Position numbers and translations under genes: made by a program
The notes under the pieces: model-generated
The model's input: the letters and a program-made list of their open reading frames with translations, nothing else
Told to the model about the DNA's origin: nothing
The model's database searches: none
NCBI RefSeq assembly: GCF_001719065.1
Contig: NZ_LWAF01000003.1
Span: 62,001-126,000 of the forward strand
Reading direction: 5' to 3'
DNA from: Fervidobacterium thailandense
Lineage (GTDB): Bacteria; Thermotogota; Thermotogae; Thermotogales; Fervidobacteriaceae
Length of the DNA stretch: 64,000 bases
Shown here: positions 35,872 through 44,983 of the stretch, one piece after another
Layout of the letters: each line of letters begins with the position of its first letter
Numbering within the stretch: the first letter of the stretch is position 1

Positions 35872-37131
35872 ATGAAAAGGTTCCTACTGGTAGTTTTTTT
35901 GATACTTTCCGTTACGTTCTTTGCAAAAACCAAGGTCGTTTTCTGGCATGCCATGGGTGGAGGTCACGGTGAGGTACTGAACCAGATCGTCAAGGCGTTC
36001 AACGAGTCGCAACCGAACATCGTCGTGGAAGCGGTATACATTGGAAACTACAGTGCGCTTCAACAGAAGTTGCTCGCCGGTGCACAAGCAGGTCAACTCC
36101 CGACAATTTCGCAGGCTTACTCGAACTGGACCGCAAAGCTTTTACAAAGTGGTATCGTTGAACCACTCAACAAGTACATGAACGATCCGAAAATCGGTAT
36201 AACAAAGCAGGAATGGGAAGATGTTTTCAAGGCGTTCAGGGATAACTGTACGTGGGGCAACACGGTTTACGCGGTGCCCTTCAACAAGAGTTTGTACATC
36301 ATGTACTATAACGCAACTGCACTTTCGGCAGCCGGTATAAGCGTACCAAAGAGTATCAACGAGCTACTCTACTCGGCAAAGGTCTTGACAAAGGACAAGA
36401 ACAAGGATGGTAAACCGGACGTTTACGGATTCGCGTTCAGAACAACGGTTGATACGTTCCAGATATTCCTCATGATGCGCGGCGGGGAAATCGTGAAACT
36501 TGGAAAGGATGGAAAGTACGTATCGGCCATCGATTCGCCCGAAACGAGGGAAGTTCTCCAATTCTTCAAGAAGCTCCTCGACGACAAGGTTGCGTTTGCT
36601 CAGGGTGGATATCTGAACGACATCTTCGGTCAAGGTACGGTTCTGATGTACATCGACACGATCGCCGGTCGTCCGTACGTCGAACAATCAACGAAAGGTA
36701 AGTTCCAGTGGGCATGGGCTCCAGTACCGGTTTGGAAAACAAGGAACGTTCCATTTGCGGGAACTGACATCATAATGTTCTCGACAGCCAAAGAAGAGGA
36801 AAAGAGAGCGGCGTGGGAATTCATGAAATACCTCATCTCGCCAGAGGTCACAGCTTACTGGGCTGTCAACACCGGTTACCTACCAGTTAGGAGGGCGGCG
36901 CTTCAGACCACGATCTGGAAACAAGCAGCCAAGTCCGATCCACTTCTCGAAATTCCTCTCCAGCAAATTGACAATGCGAAGATGGATCCACAGTTGAGCG
37001 TCTGGACCGAGATTAGGAATGTTGTGAGCACAATGTTCAACGATTTCATCAACGGAAAGGTGGATATGGAAACAGCCATCAAGAGGGCCGATGCAGAGAT
37101 CAAGAAGTACCTTGCCGAGGAATACAAATAA
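35872..37131 (+). CDS. ABC transporter sugar-binding protein, UgpB/MalE type
   Basis: 419 residues. Signal peptide MKRFLLVVFLILSVTFFAKT, no lipobox cysteine. The mature protein is a family 1 solute-binding protein: KVVFWHAMGGGHGEVLNQIVK, FNESQPNIVVEAVYIGNY, a WGNTVYAVPFNKSLYIMYYN segment and a C-terminal AWEFMKYLISPE. It captures a sugar or glycerol phosphate outside the membrane; the exact ligand is not clear. It stands alone: own promoter and terminator, no permease or ATPase next to it, so it must share a membrane complex encoded elsewhere. The ATG at 35872 is 11 bases after GGGAGG. Confidence 0.92.
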   Translation: MKRFLLVVFLILSVTFFAKTKVVFWHAMGGGHGEVLNQIVKAFNESQPNIVVEAVYIGNYSALQQKLLAGAQAGQLPTISQAYSNWTAKLLQSGIVEPLNKYMNDPKIGITKQEWEDVFKAFRDNCTWGNTVYAVPFNKSLYIMYYNATALSAAGISVPKSINELLYSAKVLTKDKNKDGKPDVYGFAFRTTVDTFQIFLMMRGGEIVKLGKDGKYVSAIDSPETREVLQFFKKLLDDKVAFAQGGYLNDIFGQGTVLMYIDTIAGRPYVEQSTKGKFQWAWAPVPVWKTRNVPFAGTDIIMFSTAKEEEKRAAWEFMKYLISPEVTAYWAVNTGYLPVRRAALQTTIWKQAAKSDPLLEIPLQQIDNAKMDPQLSVWTEIRNVVSTMFNDFINGKVDMETAIKRADAEIKKYLAEEYK

Positions 37132-37151
37132 AGTTCTACCGTAAAAAATTT

Positions 37152-37180
37152 GAGGCCCCGGAATGGGGCCTCTTTTTTTT
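37152..37180 (+). terminator. Rho-independent terminator of the sugar-binding protein gene
   Basis: GAGGCCCC (37152-37159) and GGGGCCTC (37165-37172) form a perfect 8-base stem with a short loop, followed by eight more T. It ends the solitary binding-protein gene and may also stop the oppositely directed transporter operon (AAAAAA on the other side). Confidence 0.93.
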
Positions 37181-37196
37181 GCCGCTTAGCCCTGTA

Positions 37197-38378
37197 TCAC
37201 AAACTACCTGGGAAGTGACACGCAACGTAGTGGTCGGGCTTAACCTCGCGAAGTTCCGGTCTTTCCTGGGAGCATATTGGCTTGGCAACCGGGCACCTTG
37301 GGTGGAAGTGACACCCTTTCGGCGGATTAACGGGACTTGGAACATCTCCTTGCAAAATGATCCTTTGCTTCTTGTACTCCGGATTTGGTACGGGAATGGC
37401 ACTCATCAGTGCCTTCGTGTACGGATGTAGTGGCTCTTCGAAAAGATCCTTTTTCTTCGCGGTCTCAACAACTTTACCCAAGTACATGACAACCACTCTG
37501 CTGGATATGTACTTGATTAACGAGAGATCGTGCGATATAAACAGGTACGTGAGGTTGTGTTCCTTTTGCAAGTCCATCATGAGATTTATCACTTGAGAAC
37601 GTATGGAAACATCGAGAGCTGCAACTGCCTCGTCAGCAATGATGAGTTTCGGGTTCATTAGTAGTGCCCTTGCAATTCCAATCCTTTGCCTCTGACCACC
37701 GGAGAATTCGTGCGGGAAGCGGTACATGTGCGTCGGATGGATACCTACCTCTTCCAAAGCTCGTCCTACACGGTCTATTGTCTCAGCTTTTTTGAAGAGC
37801 CCGTGTGCGAGAGGGCCCTCGGCTAATATGTTTTTGACCCTCATCCTCGGGTTAAGCGAACTGTAGGGATCCTGGAATACGATTTGGATGTCCCGTCTGA
37901 ATTTGAGTCTCTTTTCCTCGAGATCGCCGATTAAGTACTCCAGCAGCCCTTCCTCGCCTTTGTTTGTGAATATGTCAAAATATTTCCGGTCCAGTTCATC
38001 CACCGGCTGAAAGTTGCTATTCCTGAATCGACTGAGATACGTTTTTTCCACGTACCTTCTTGCCTTCCACTTTGGTAAGAAATAGTGCGTCGTATCCTCA
38101 CCATCAACTATTATTCTTCCGGAGGTGGGCTCGTAGAGCCTCAGTAACGTCATCCCCACGGTAGTCTTGCCACAACCTGATTCTCCGACCAATCCCACCG
38201 TTTCACCTTTGTAAACTTCAAAAGAGACACCGTCCACAGCTTTTACCCAAGCAACAATCCTCTTGAAAACACCTGCACGTATCGGGAAGTACTTAACGAG
38301 GTTATCTATCCTTAATAGAACATCCTTCTTTTTCTCGCCTGCGACAGCTCTACTTACCGTCGAGTTCGTATTCGTCAT
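37197..38378 (-). CDS. Oligopeptide ABC transporter ATPase, OppF/DppF type, with insertion
   Basis: 393 residues. Walker A GESGCGKT (65-72), Q-loop Q169 in VFQDPYSSLNPRMRV, signature SGGQRQRIGIARAL, Walker B LIIADEAVAALD, H-loop FISHD, and the Opp-type C-terminal extension with cysteines (CHFHPRCPVAKPIC) that can bind a 4Fe-4S cluster. Compared with usual OppF, about 48 extra residues lie between Walker A and the Q-loop (about 98-160, charged and helical), so the gap is 98 instead of about 50 residues. It overlaps the dppD-type gene by 4 bases. Confidence 0.93.
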   Translation of the reverse strand: MTNTNSTVSRAVAGEKKKDVLLRIDNLVKYFPIRAGVFKRIVAWVKAVDGVSFEVYKGETVGLVGESGCGKTTVGMTLLRLYEPTSGRIIVDGEDTTHYFLPKWKARRYVEKTYLSRFRNSNFQPVDELDRKYFDIFTNKGEEGLLEYLIGDLEEKRLKFRRDIQIVFQDPYSSLNPRMRVKNILAEGPLAHGLFKKAETIDRVGRALEEVGIHPTHMYRFPHEFSGGQRQRIGIARALLMNPKLIIADEAVAALDVSIRSQVINLMMDLQKEHNLTYLFISHDLSLIKYISSRVVVMYLGKVVETAKKKDLFEEPLHPYTKALMSAIPVPNPEYKKQRIILQGDVPSPVNPPKGCHFHPRCPVAKPICSQERPELREVKPDHYVACHFPGSL

Positions 38379-39412
38379 TTTGCATCACCAACCTTGGTGG
38401 AGTTATGAATATTTTCGACCTTTTTGTAATAGAAACACCTAACCATGTGACCTGGTTCGACCTGCACAAGGTCCGGCATCTCTATTTCGCACCTGTTCTC
38501 CTTGAACTCGCATCTGTTGCTAAAGCGACAACCTGGTGGGAAGTGAAGTGGGTCCGGGACCATACCGGGAATGCTGTACAGCCTCTCCTGTTCAATGTCA
38601 AGGCGTGGTATCGCGTTCAACAATCCCCAGGTGTAGGGATGTTTTGGCTTTTTGAATACGGTGTACACATCGGCACTTTCCATGACCTTTCCACCGTACA
38701 TAACAACGACGCGATCTGCATTTTCGGCAATGACACCGACGTCGTGTGTGATAAGAATTATTGCCATACCGTACTCCTTTTGCAACTCTTTCATTAACTC
38801 AAGAATCTGCGCTTGAATTGTCACGTCAAGGGCGGTTGTAGGTTCGTCAGCTATCAACAACTTCGGTCTGCAGGAAAGTGCCATAGCGATCATCGCTCTT
38901 TGGCGCATACCACCAGAAAGCTCGTGCGGATACTCATCAACACGCTTTTCAGGTTCAGGGATACCAACCTTCTTTAGCATCTCTATCGCCATTTGCCTTG
39001 CAGTTTTTCTATCGACGTCCTGGTGCAGTAGAATGGCTTCCATTATCTGCTCACCGATGGTGAAAACCGGGTTCAACGCCACCATCGGTTCCTGGAAGAT
39101 CATCGCAATTTCGTTACCGCGGATCTTCCTCATTTCATCTTCACTCAACGTCAGAAGATTTTTACCGTTGAATATAATTTCGCTACCTTCTTCGATCTTA
39201 CCTTTCGGATCCAAGAGTCTCATGATTGAAAGCGATGTCACACTTTTACCACTACCGGACTCCCCAACAATTCCTAGTGTTTCCCCTTCGTAGACATCAA
39301 AGTCCACGCCATCAACTGCTTTCACGATACCGTCTTCTGTATAGAAGTAAGTACGCAAATTTCTAACACTCAGTAACGGGTTTTTTTCCAAGGCCTCCAC
39401 CTCCAACTTCAT
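38375..39412 (-). CDS. Oligopeptide ABC transporter ATPase, OppD/DppD type
   Basis: 345 residues. Walker A GESGSGKS (50-57), Q-loop in IFQEPMVALNPVFTIG, signature LSGGMRQRAMIAMAL, Walker B LLIADEPTTALD, ILITHD and the C-terminal cysteine cluster (CRFSNRCEFKENRCEIE). Partner of the OppF-like ATPase. Overlaps both neighbouring genes by 4 bases. No insertion like that of the OppF partner. Confidence 0.95.
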   Translation of the reverse strand: MKLEVEALEKNPLLSVRNLRTYFYTEDGIVKAVDGVDFDVYEGETLGIVGESGSGKSVTSLSIMRLLDPKGKIEEGSEIIFNGKNLLTLSEDEMRKIRGNEIAMIFQEPMVALNPVFTIGEQIMEAILLHQDVDRKTARQMAIEMLKKVGIPEPEKRVDEYPHELSGGMRQRAMIAMALSCRPKLLIADEPTTALDVTIQAQILELMKELQKEYGMAIILITHDVGVIAENADRVVVMYGGKVMESADVYTVFKKPKHPYTWGLLNAIPRLDIEQERLYSIPGMVPDPLHFPPGCRFSNRCEFKENRCEIEMPDLVQVEPGHMVRCFYYKKVENIHNSTKVGDAK

Positions 39413-40338
39413 TTTAATCGAGGATCGAAGATGTCTCTGAGAGCATCACCGACAAGGTTCCAAGCAAGCACAAACAGGACCATCGCCATACCTGGGTAGA
39501 ACACAGCGTACCAGTAGGTCATCGACGAACCGCTCGTACCCAGTATCCAGTTCCTGGTGAAGTTGAGCATCGATCCCCAGTCTGCGTACCCCAACGGCGC
39601 CCCAAGTCCAAGGAACGACAACCCAGCCGCGGTAATCACCAGTGACCCCATCCTCATCGAAGCTTGAATGAGCACCGGGAAAATCGTGTTTGGAAGGATG
39701 TGCCTGAGTATTATGAAGAAATCCTTGATTCCCAACGCCTTGGCCGCGAGTACAAATTGTTCCTCTTTTACTTGCAGTATATTGGCCCTGATCAACCTTG
39801 CCGCACCCATCCAACCGAAGACAATCATCGCGATCATAACCTTGTCAAGGCCGTTACCAAGGATCGTTGTCAGCACCATCGCAGCAAGAAGGAATGGGAT
39901 TGACATGAACACGTCGGTGATTCTCATTAGGATTTCGTCTATCCAGCCTCCGTAGTAACCGGAAATTGAACCTATCACTATACCTACAGCTGTGGAAATG
40001 AGTGTAACTGTCAGACCTATGTAGAAGGCCGTTCTCGTTCCCCAAACGACCCCGTAGAATATATCACGGCCCTGAATCATTCCAAACGGATGTTCTTTGG
40101 ACGGTGGTATGGGCTCTGAGCTCCACGTAACAACGGGCATTATGTAAGGATTATCCAATTTCATCGGCTTTCCATTCTCATCAAGCATTTGTGGGTTAAC
40201 CGGTTCGGCGATGTACGGGGCGAAGATGGCAACGAGCACAAAAAATGTCAGCAGCGAGAACCCAAGAATTGCCGATGGATTTCTCAGTAATTTTCTCATC
40301 ATCCTTTGAAATTCGCTTCTTGGTTTCGGTTCGCTCAT
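39409..40338 (-). CDS. Oligopeptide ABC transporter permease, OppC/DppC type
   Basis: 309 residues, six membrane helices. N-terminal cytoplasmic tail then LGFSLLTFFVLVAIFAPYIAEP, a large outer loop with HPFGMIQGRDIFYGVVWGTR, and the EAA coupling loop AAKALGIKDFFIILRHILPNTIFPVL, followed by GLSFLGLGAPLGYADWG, the usual OppC pattern. It overlaps the ATPase gene by 4 bases and starts 15 bases after the OppB-type gene. Confidence 0.94.
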   Translation of the reverse strand: MSEPKPRSEFQRMMRKLLRNPSAILGFSLLTFFVLVAIFAPYIAEPVNPQMLDENGKPMKLDNPYIMPVVTWSSEPIPPSKEHPFGMIQGRDIFYGVVWGTRTAFYIGLTVTLISTAVGIVIGSISGYYGGWIDEILMRITDVFMSIPFLLAAMVLTTILGNGLDKVMIAMIVFGWMGAARLIRANILQVKEEQFVLAAKALGIKDFFIILRHILPNTIFPVLIQASMRMGSLVITAAGLSFLGLGAPLGYADWGSMLNFTRNWILGTSGSSMTYWYAVFYPGMAMVLFVLAWNLVGDALRDIFDPRLK

Positions 40339-40353
40339 ATCTAAATTCCCTCC

Positions 40354-41391
40354 TCAACCGAGTCTGACTCTTGGATCAAAGACGGCGTACAGTATGTCGA
40401 TTATCAGGTTACCCAGCACGAGGATGATCGAGTAGAACAATGTCGTACCGAGAACCGTCGCGTAATCTAACTCAACAGCCGCACGAGCTGCTAACTGCCC
40501 AATTCCAGTGCGGTTGAAGATAACCTCGATGATAACTGTTCCGGAGAGCAAACCGATGACCATTGCACCAGCAACGGTTACGACTGGAATCATCGCGTTT
40601 CTCTTCGCGTGTTTGTGTATAACATCCCTTTCGGGAACACCCTTCGCTCGGGCCGTTCTGACGTACTCTTTCGAGAGGACCTCTAACATGCTCGAACGCG
40701 TAATCCTAAGCAAGTAGGCCCACCAGAGGAACGAGAGCGTGATCACCGGACCAACGATGTGTCTCAGGGCATCGAGGAAGATATCAAACCTTCCGTTTAT
40801 TAGCGCATCGATAGTCAAGAGATGTGTGACCTTTAAGTAGTTCGGTGATTTCACAACCTGCTCAGCCCAAAGAGAGAGGTTTCCTGGAGGGAACCACCCC
40901 AAGACCGAGTAGAAGATCATCAGTATGAGCAACCCGAAGACGAAATCTGGGAACGACCAACCGATGATGGCAACTATCCTGATGAAGTGATCCAAGAACC
41001 TATCCCTGTTTACAGCGGCTTTCACACCGAGCCAGATTCCCACACCAACGACTGGAAATAGTGCGTACAATGCAAGTTCGAGTGTGTAAGGAAACCGTCC
41101 AAGGATGGCCTTCAGGACAGGCTCCTTTCCAACTTGCGACCAACCCAGATCGCCTTTTAGTGCGTTCACCAACCACTTCCAGTACCTCTGAACAAATGGA
41201 TCCTTGAGACCGTATTTCTCCATTAGAGCGTCAAGTTCCGCCTCCGACAATTTGTCAAAGACGTTTGGATTCACGTAAGAGGCCAGTAGCCTGTTGGGGC
41301 CCAGGATTTGAAAGAGGCTGAAAATTATGAGTGAGACCCCAAGTACGATGATGGGTAGAAGCAATAGCCTTCTTATGATGAAAGTAGTCAA
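40354..41391 (-). CDS. Oligopeptide ABC transporter permease, OppB/DppB type
   Basis: 345 residues. First helix LLLLPIIVLGVSLIIFSLF, then a large periplasmic loop (WLVNALKGDLGWSQVGKEPV) and the EAA motif RTARAKGVPERDVIHKHAKRNAMIPVV, with a final VVIEVIFN-like helix. The TTG at 41391 lies 8 bases after GGAGG; an ATG at 41409 upstream would overlap that site. First gene of the four-gene transporter set; no peptide-binding protein (OppA/DppA) is next to it. Confidence 0.92.
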   Translation of the reverse strand: MTTFIIRRLLLLPIIVLGVSLIIFSLFQILGPNRLLASYVNPNVFDKLSEAELDALMEKYGLKDPFVQRYWKWLVNALKGDLGWSQVGKEPVLKAILGRFPYTLELALYALFPVVGVGIWLGVKAAVNRDRFLDHFIRIVAIIGWSFPDFVFGLLILMIFYSVLGWFPPGNLSLWAEQVVKSPNYLKVTHLLTIDALINGRFDIFLDALRHIVGPVITLSFLWWAYLLRITRSSMLEVLSKEYVRTARAKGVPERDVIHKHAKRNAMIPVVTVAGAMVIGLLSGTVIIEVIFNRTGIGQLAARAAVELDYATVLGTTLFYSIILVLGNLIIDILYAVFDPRVRLG

Positions 41392-41440
41392 CGCCAACAC
41401 CTCCTGCATCTTTGGGGAAATTGTGGCTTAATTCGTCTAA

Positions 41441-41468
41441 ATTATAACACCATGACCTCAATTATCAA
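41441..41468 (-). promoter_or_regulatory. Promoter of the oligopeptide transporter operon
   Basis: Minus strand TTGATA (41468-41463), 16-base spacer, TATAAT (41446-41441), about 50 bases before the OppB-type start. It overlaps the last codons of uvrC, so the transporter may be read both alone and together with uvrC. Confidence 0.7.
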
Positions 41469-43176
41469 GTTCGTTATCTTTCGCTTGGCTGTGAAAGGAC
41501 TCATTTAGCTTTTCTAACAATCTTTGAGCGGTTCTTTTTCCAAGCAATCGTTCCAAATCCTCCTTGGGAGCCCGTTTCAAGGCTTCGAGTGAAGGGAAAT
41601 TTTCCAGAATAAGACGTTTTCTCTTCGGACCGATGCCCTCAACCTCGTCCAGGAAACTTTTAAGCTTGTCGGTTATCGAAAGCTTTCCCGTAAACGTATT
41701 GGCAACCCTGTGCGTTTCGTCCCGGAGCTTTACCAACAGTCTCAGAACGGGATGATCGAGTGGAAGTTTCAAGCTCCCGCTGGGTGTGACTATCGTTTCC
41801 TCTTCTTTGGCTATCCCAACCACATCGGTTTCCTTACCAATTTCCCTAAGTCCTTGGAGGGCCGCCTTCACCTGCCCCACACCACCGTCGACAAATAGTA
41901 AATCTGGAACATCGTGCTTTGCGTACCTGCGTTTAACAACGGTCCTTATACTCTCGTAATCGTTGAGAATGTTCCCGAGTTTGTACCTTCTGTACTCGTC
42001 CTTCTTAACCTCACCGTTTTCAAAGACAACGAGCGAAGCTGTTGTGAATTTTCCGGCCAGGTGAGATATATCAATTCCCTCAATGCGGTTTGGAACGCGC
42101 TTCAACCCGAGTAATTCTTTCATCTGTCTCAAGACGTTCTTATTCGACAGTATTAATCCCGTTTCGTAGTTTAGGTTATCGATGGCCTTGTCCAGTAGTT
42201 GTCTTTCCCACTCATCCGAAGGTTCTTCTATTTTCAAGCCAAGTACCCTGGCAACCGTTCCAAGTCCACGTTTCTTTTCAACGATGATACGCTCGGGTAT
42301 GTCCGAGCGATATTCAGCATAATACCTTTCGATGAACTCCTCAAGTTCCCCGTCAAACTCGTAAACGAGCTTCGATACGAGGAAACCACTCCTTATCCTG
42401 AAGACCAGAAACACGTCCAACTTTCCGACGATAACGTCAAGGTTGTAATTGTGGGGAAGCACAACCCCTTGGCTCTCCATTAATTTGTTGAAGTTCAAGA
42501 GTAAGTCCCTGTACTTGGCAGCGTTCTCAAAATCCAAAAGCTTGGCGTGTTGTTCCATCTTTCCCTTAACGTAATCCACCACAAAGTGGAAGTTGCCCTT
42601 AAGGACTTCCCTCATCTTTTCCAAGCGACTGAAGTATTCATCTTCAGTTTCCTCACCAACGCAGATACCACCACACAATCCTAAGTGAAAATCCATACAA
42701 GGTTTCAACCGATTTCTCGGAATACTCAAATCCTTTTTGCACGTTCTGAACTTGAAAATCTTCCTCAACACCTCGAACAACCGCCTGGTGAACTGCACGT
42801 TCGTGAACGGCCCGTAAAACTCTCCGGTGCCTTTTCTCGAACGGACGATTTCGACACGCGGAACTGGTTCGTCGGAGACCTTTATGTAGGGGTACACCTG
42901 TGTATCCTTCAGTAGGGCGTTGTACTTGGGCTTATGTTCAAATATCAGTTGTGCCTCTAGGATTAACGCTTCTTTTTCGTTGGCCAGGATTATGATCTCC
43001 AAATCGTCCGCTTCGCTAACAATGAGTTTACTCTTACCGTCCACGGCCTTGAAGTGGGAGGTGAGGCGTTTTTTTAAACTTTTCGCCTTTCCAATGTAAA
43101 TTGGGACCCCTGCATGTTTGAAGATGTAAACTCCAGGTTTGTTGGGCACGCTTTCAAGCACCCTCGGTTCGAGCAT
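41458..43176 (-). CDS. uvrC: Excinuclease ABC subunit C
   Basis: Makes both incisions in nucleotide excision repair together with UvrB. About 572 residues: GIY-YIG nuclease domain (GVYIFKHAGVPIYIGKAK), a UVR motif (KGKMEQHAKLLDFENAAKYRD), an RNase H-like endonuclease domain (RIEGIDISHLAGKFTTAS, PDLLFVDGGVGQVKAAL) and C-terminal helix-hairpin-helix motifs (VEGIGPKRKRLILENF). I prefer ATG 43176, which follows GAGAGGGG; the frame extends 20 residues upstream to 43236 without such a site. Confidence 0.95.
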   Translation of the reverse strand: MLEPRVLESVPNKPGVYIFKHAGVPIYIGKAKSLKKRLTSHFKAVDGKSKLIVSEADDLEIIILANEKEALILEAQLIFEHKPKYNALLKDTQVYPYIKVSDEPVPRVEIVRSRKGTGEFYGPFTNVQFTRRLFEVLRKIFKFRTCKKDLSIPRNRLKPCMDFHLGLCGGICVGEETEDEYFSRLEKMREVLKGNFHFVVDYVKGKMEQHAKLLDFENAAKYRDLLLNFNKLMESQGVVLPHNYNLDVIVGKLDVFLVFRIRSGFLVSKLVYEFDGELEEFIERYYAEYRSDIPERIIVEKKRGLGTVARVLGLKIEEPSDEWERQLLDKAIDNLNYETGLILSNKNVLRQMKELLGLKRVPNRIEGIDISHLAGKFTTASLVVFENGEVKKDEYRRYKLGNILNDYESIRTVVKRRYAKHDVPDLLFVDGGVGQVKAALQGLREIGKETDVVGIAKEEETIVTPSGSLKLPLDHPVLRLLVKLRDETHRVANTFTGKLSITDKLKSFLDEVEGIGPKRKRLILENFPSLEALKRAPKEDLERLLGKRTAQRLLEKLNESFHSQAKDNELDN

Positions 43177-43239
43177 CGTTAGACCCCTCTCGTATCCGTC
43201 TTCACACCTCGATTCGCTATCATTATTCGGTATCATTAT

Positions 43240-43267
43240 ATTATAGACCTGTCAGGACAATTTTCAA
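43240..43267 (-). promoter_or_regulatory. Promoter of uvrC
   Basis: Minus strand TTGAAA (43267-43262), 16-base spacer, TATAAT (43245-43240); a second overlapping TATAAT lies at 43240-43235. It lies about 65 bases before the ATG at 43176. Confidence 0.6.
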
Positions 43268-43332
43268 ACGTTTGTGAGTCGGGATGTCTCGATACGTTAC
43301 CGGAGGATAACTTTAAGTTAATGCATTTTTTC

Positions 43333-43361
43333 TTGAAAAAGCACGGTCACGTAGTTAAAAT
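43333..43361 (+). promoter_or_regulatory. Promoter of pyrG
   Basis: TTGAAA (43333-43338), 17-base spacer, TAAAAT (43356-43361), 45 bases before the ATG. No pyrimidine-responsive leader hairpin is evident in the short leader. Confidence 0.55.
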
Positions 43362-43405
43362 TCTTTTGATAATATTTTCGTTAAATTGACGAGAGGGAGA
43401 AGGAC

Positions 43406-44983
43406 ATGCCGAGAAAGTACATCGTTGTAACCGGTGGAGTGTTGAGCGGTATTGGTAAAGGGATATTCTCTGCGTCGCTAGCACGAACGCTGAAGGAAGT
43501 TGGTGTTGACATCAACGTACTGAAGATCGATCCGTATTTGAACGTGGACGCAGGAACGATGAATCCGAACCAGCATGGTGAAGTGTTTGTCACCGACGAT
43601 GGGTACGAGGCCGACCTCGATTTGGGACATTACGAGAGATTCCTTGGTGTGAGCATGACGCGCAAAAACAATATTACCGCGGGGCAAATTTACTCGACCA
43701 TAATAAGCAGGGAACGTGAAGGAAAATACCTTGGCTCCACGGTTCAGATGGTGCCACATGTAACTTCCGAGATAAAGGACCGCATTATTTCGATGAGTGG
43801 CGACGTACTCTCGATCGAAATCGGTGGGACTGTCGGTGACATTGAGGGAGAAATCTTTTTGGAAGCGGTGAGGGAACTTGCGTTCGAAAAGAATCGGGAC
43901 GATTTCCTCTTCATTCACGTGACCTATGTGCCGTACTTGAGGGTCACGAACGAGTTCAAGACAAAACCAACCCAGCAGTCCGTTCAACTGCTGAGAAAGA
44001 TCGGAATCCAACCGGACCTTATTGTCGTTCGGAGTGAATTTCCGATCGATTCACACAGTCTGTACAAAATTGCACTTTTCAGTGGTGTTCCACGCGAGAT
44101 GGTGATAAACCTACCCGACATTGGCAACGTTTACCAGATACCGGAGACTCTATACGAATCCGGGGTACACAGACTTGTCGCCAAGAAGTTGGGACTCCAG
44201 ATCAACGAGGGAAGCTTTTCGTGGAATTATCCCAAATCATTCAAACCTTACCGCATAGCGTTGGTAGGCAAGTACCTGGGAACGGACGACGCGTACAAGA
44301 GCATCATAGAATCCATCTTCCTTGCTGGCGTTCAAAAACCGGTTGTGGTCGACGCACAGGAACTTGAGGAACTTGATGACCACGGTGTAGCGCAAAAGCT
44401 GTCGGCCTTCGATGCGATTATAATACCCGGTGGATTTGGAAGGCGCGGGATAGAGGGCAAAATAAAGGCAATAAAGTTCGCAAGGGAACACCGCAAACCC
44501 ATACTCGGTATCTGTCTTGGAATGCAATTGATGGCCGTGGAGTTTGCCCGTCACGTGATGGGTTACACCGATGCCAACTCCACCGAGTTTGACCCCTCGA
44601 CACCGTACCCGGTTGTGAATATGATGGAGGAACAAAAAAAGGTTATGAACCTTGGTGGAACCATGCGCCTTGGAGCGCAAAGGATGAAGGTTTACAGGAA
44701 CACGAAACTTTTCGAGGTGTACGGTGAGGAAGAAGTTTACGAACGGCACAGGCACAGGTACGAGGTAGATATTGACAGGTTTCCGGAGATGTTCAAGATG
44801 CCCGGTGAGGAAGGTTACAAACTGACCATCTCGGCCAGGTCCGAGTTCCTCGAAGCCATAGAAATCGAGGACCATCCGTTCTTTGTTGGTGTTCAGTACC
44901 ATCCGGAGTTCAAGTCGAAGGTCGGTAGACCGCATCCGATATTCGTCGCGTTGGTTAAAGCCATAGAGGAGGTTAACAGGTGA
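43406..44983 (+). CDS. pyrG: CTP synthase
   Basis: Makes CTP from UTP, ATP and glutamine. 525 residues: synthetase domain with VTGGVLSGIGKGI, LKIDPYLNVDAGTMNP, EIGGTVGDIEG and RSEFPID; then a class I glutaminase domain with PGGFGRRGIEGK, nucleophile C370 in GICLGMQ, and the catalytic His-Glu in YHPEFKS. ATG after GAGGGAGAAGG. The PHP phosphatase gene overlaps its stop by 4 bases. Confidence 0.97.
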   Translation: MPRKYIVVTGGVLSGIGKGIFSASLARTLKEVGVDINVLKIDPYLNVDAGTMNPNQHGEVFVTDDGYEADLDLGHYERFLGVSMTRKNNITAGQIYSTIISREREGKYLGSTVQMVPHVTSEIKDRIISMSGDVLSIEIGGTVGDIEGEIFLEAVRELAFEKNRDDFLFIHVTYVPYLRVTNEFKTKPTQQSVQLLRKIGIQPDLIVVRSEFPIDSHSLYKIALFSGVPREMVINLPDIGNVYQIPETLYESGVHRLVAKKLGLQINEGSFSWNYPKSFKPYRIALVGKYLGTDDAYKSIIESIFLAGVQKPVVVDAQELEELDDHGVAQKLSAFDAIIIPGGFGRRGIEGKIKAIKFAREHRKPILGICLGMQLMAVEFARHVMGYTDANSTEFDPSTPYPVVNMMEEQKKVMNLGGTMRLGAQRMKVYRNTKLFEVYGEEEVYERHRHRYEVDIDRFPEMFKMPGEEGYKLTISARSEFLEAIEIEDHPFFVGVQYHPEFKSKVGRPHPIFVALVKAIEEVNR

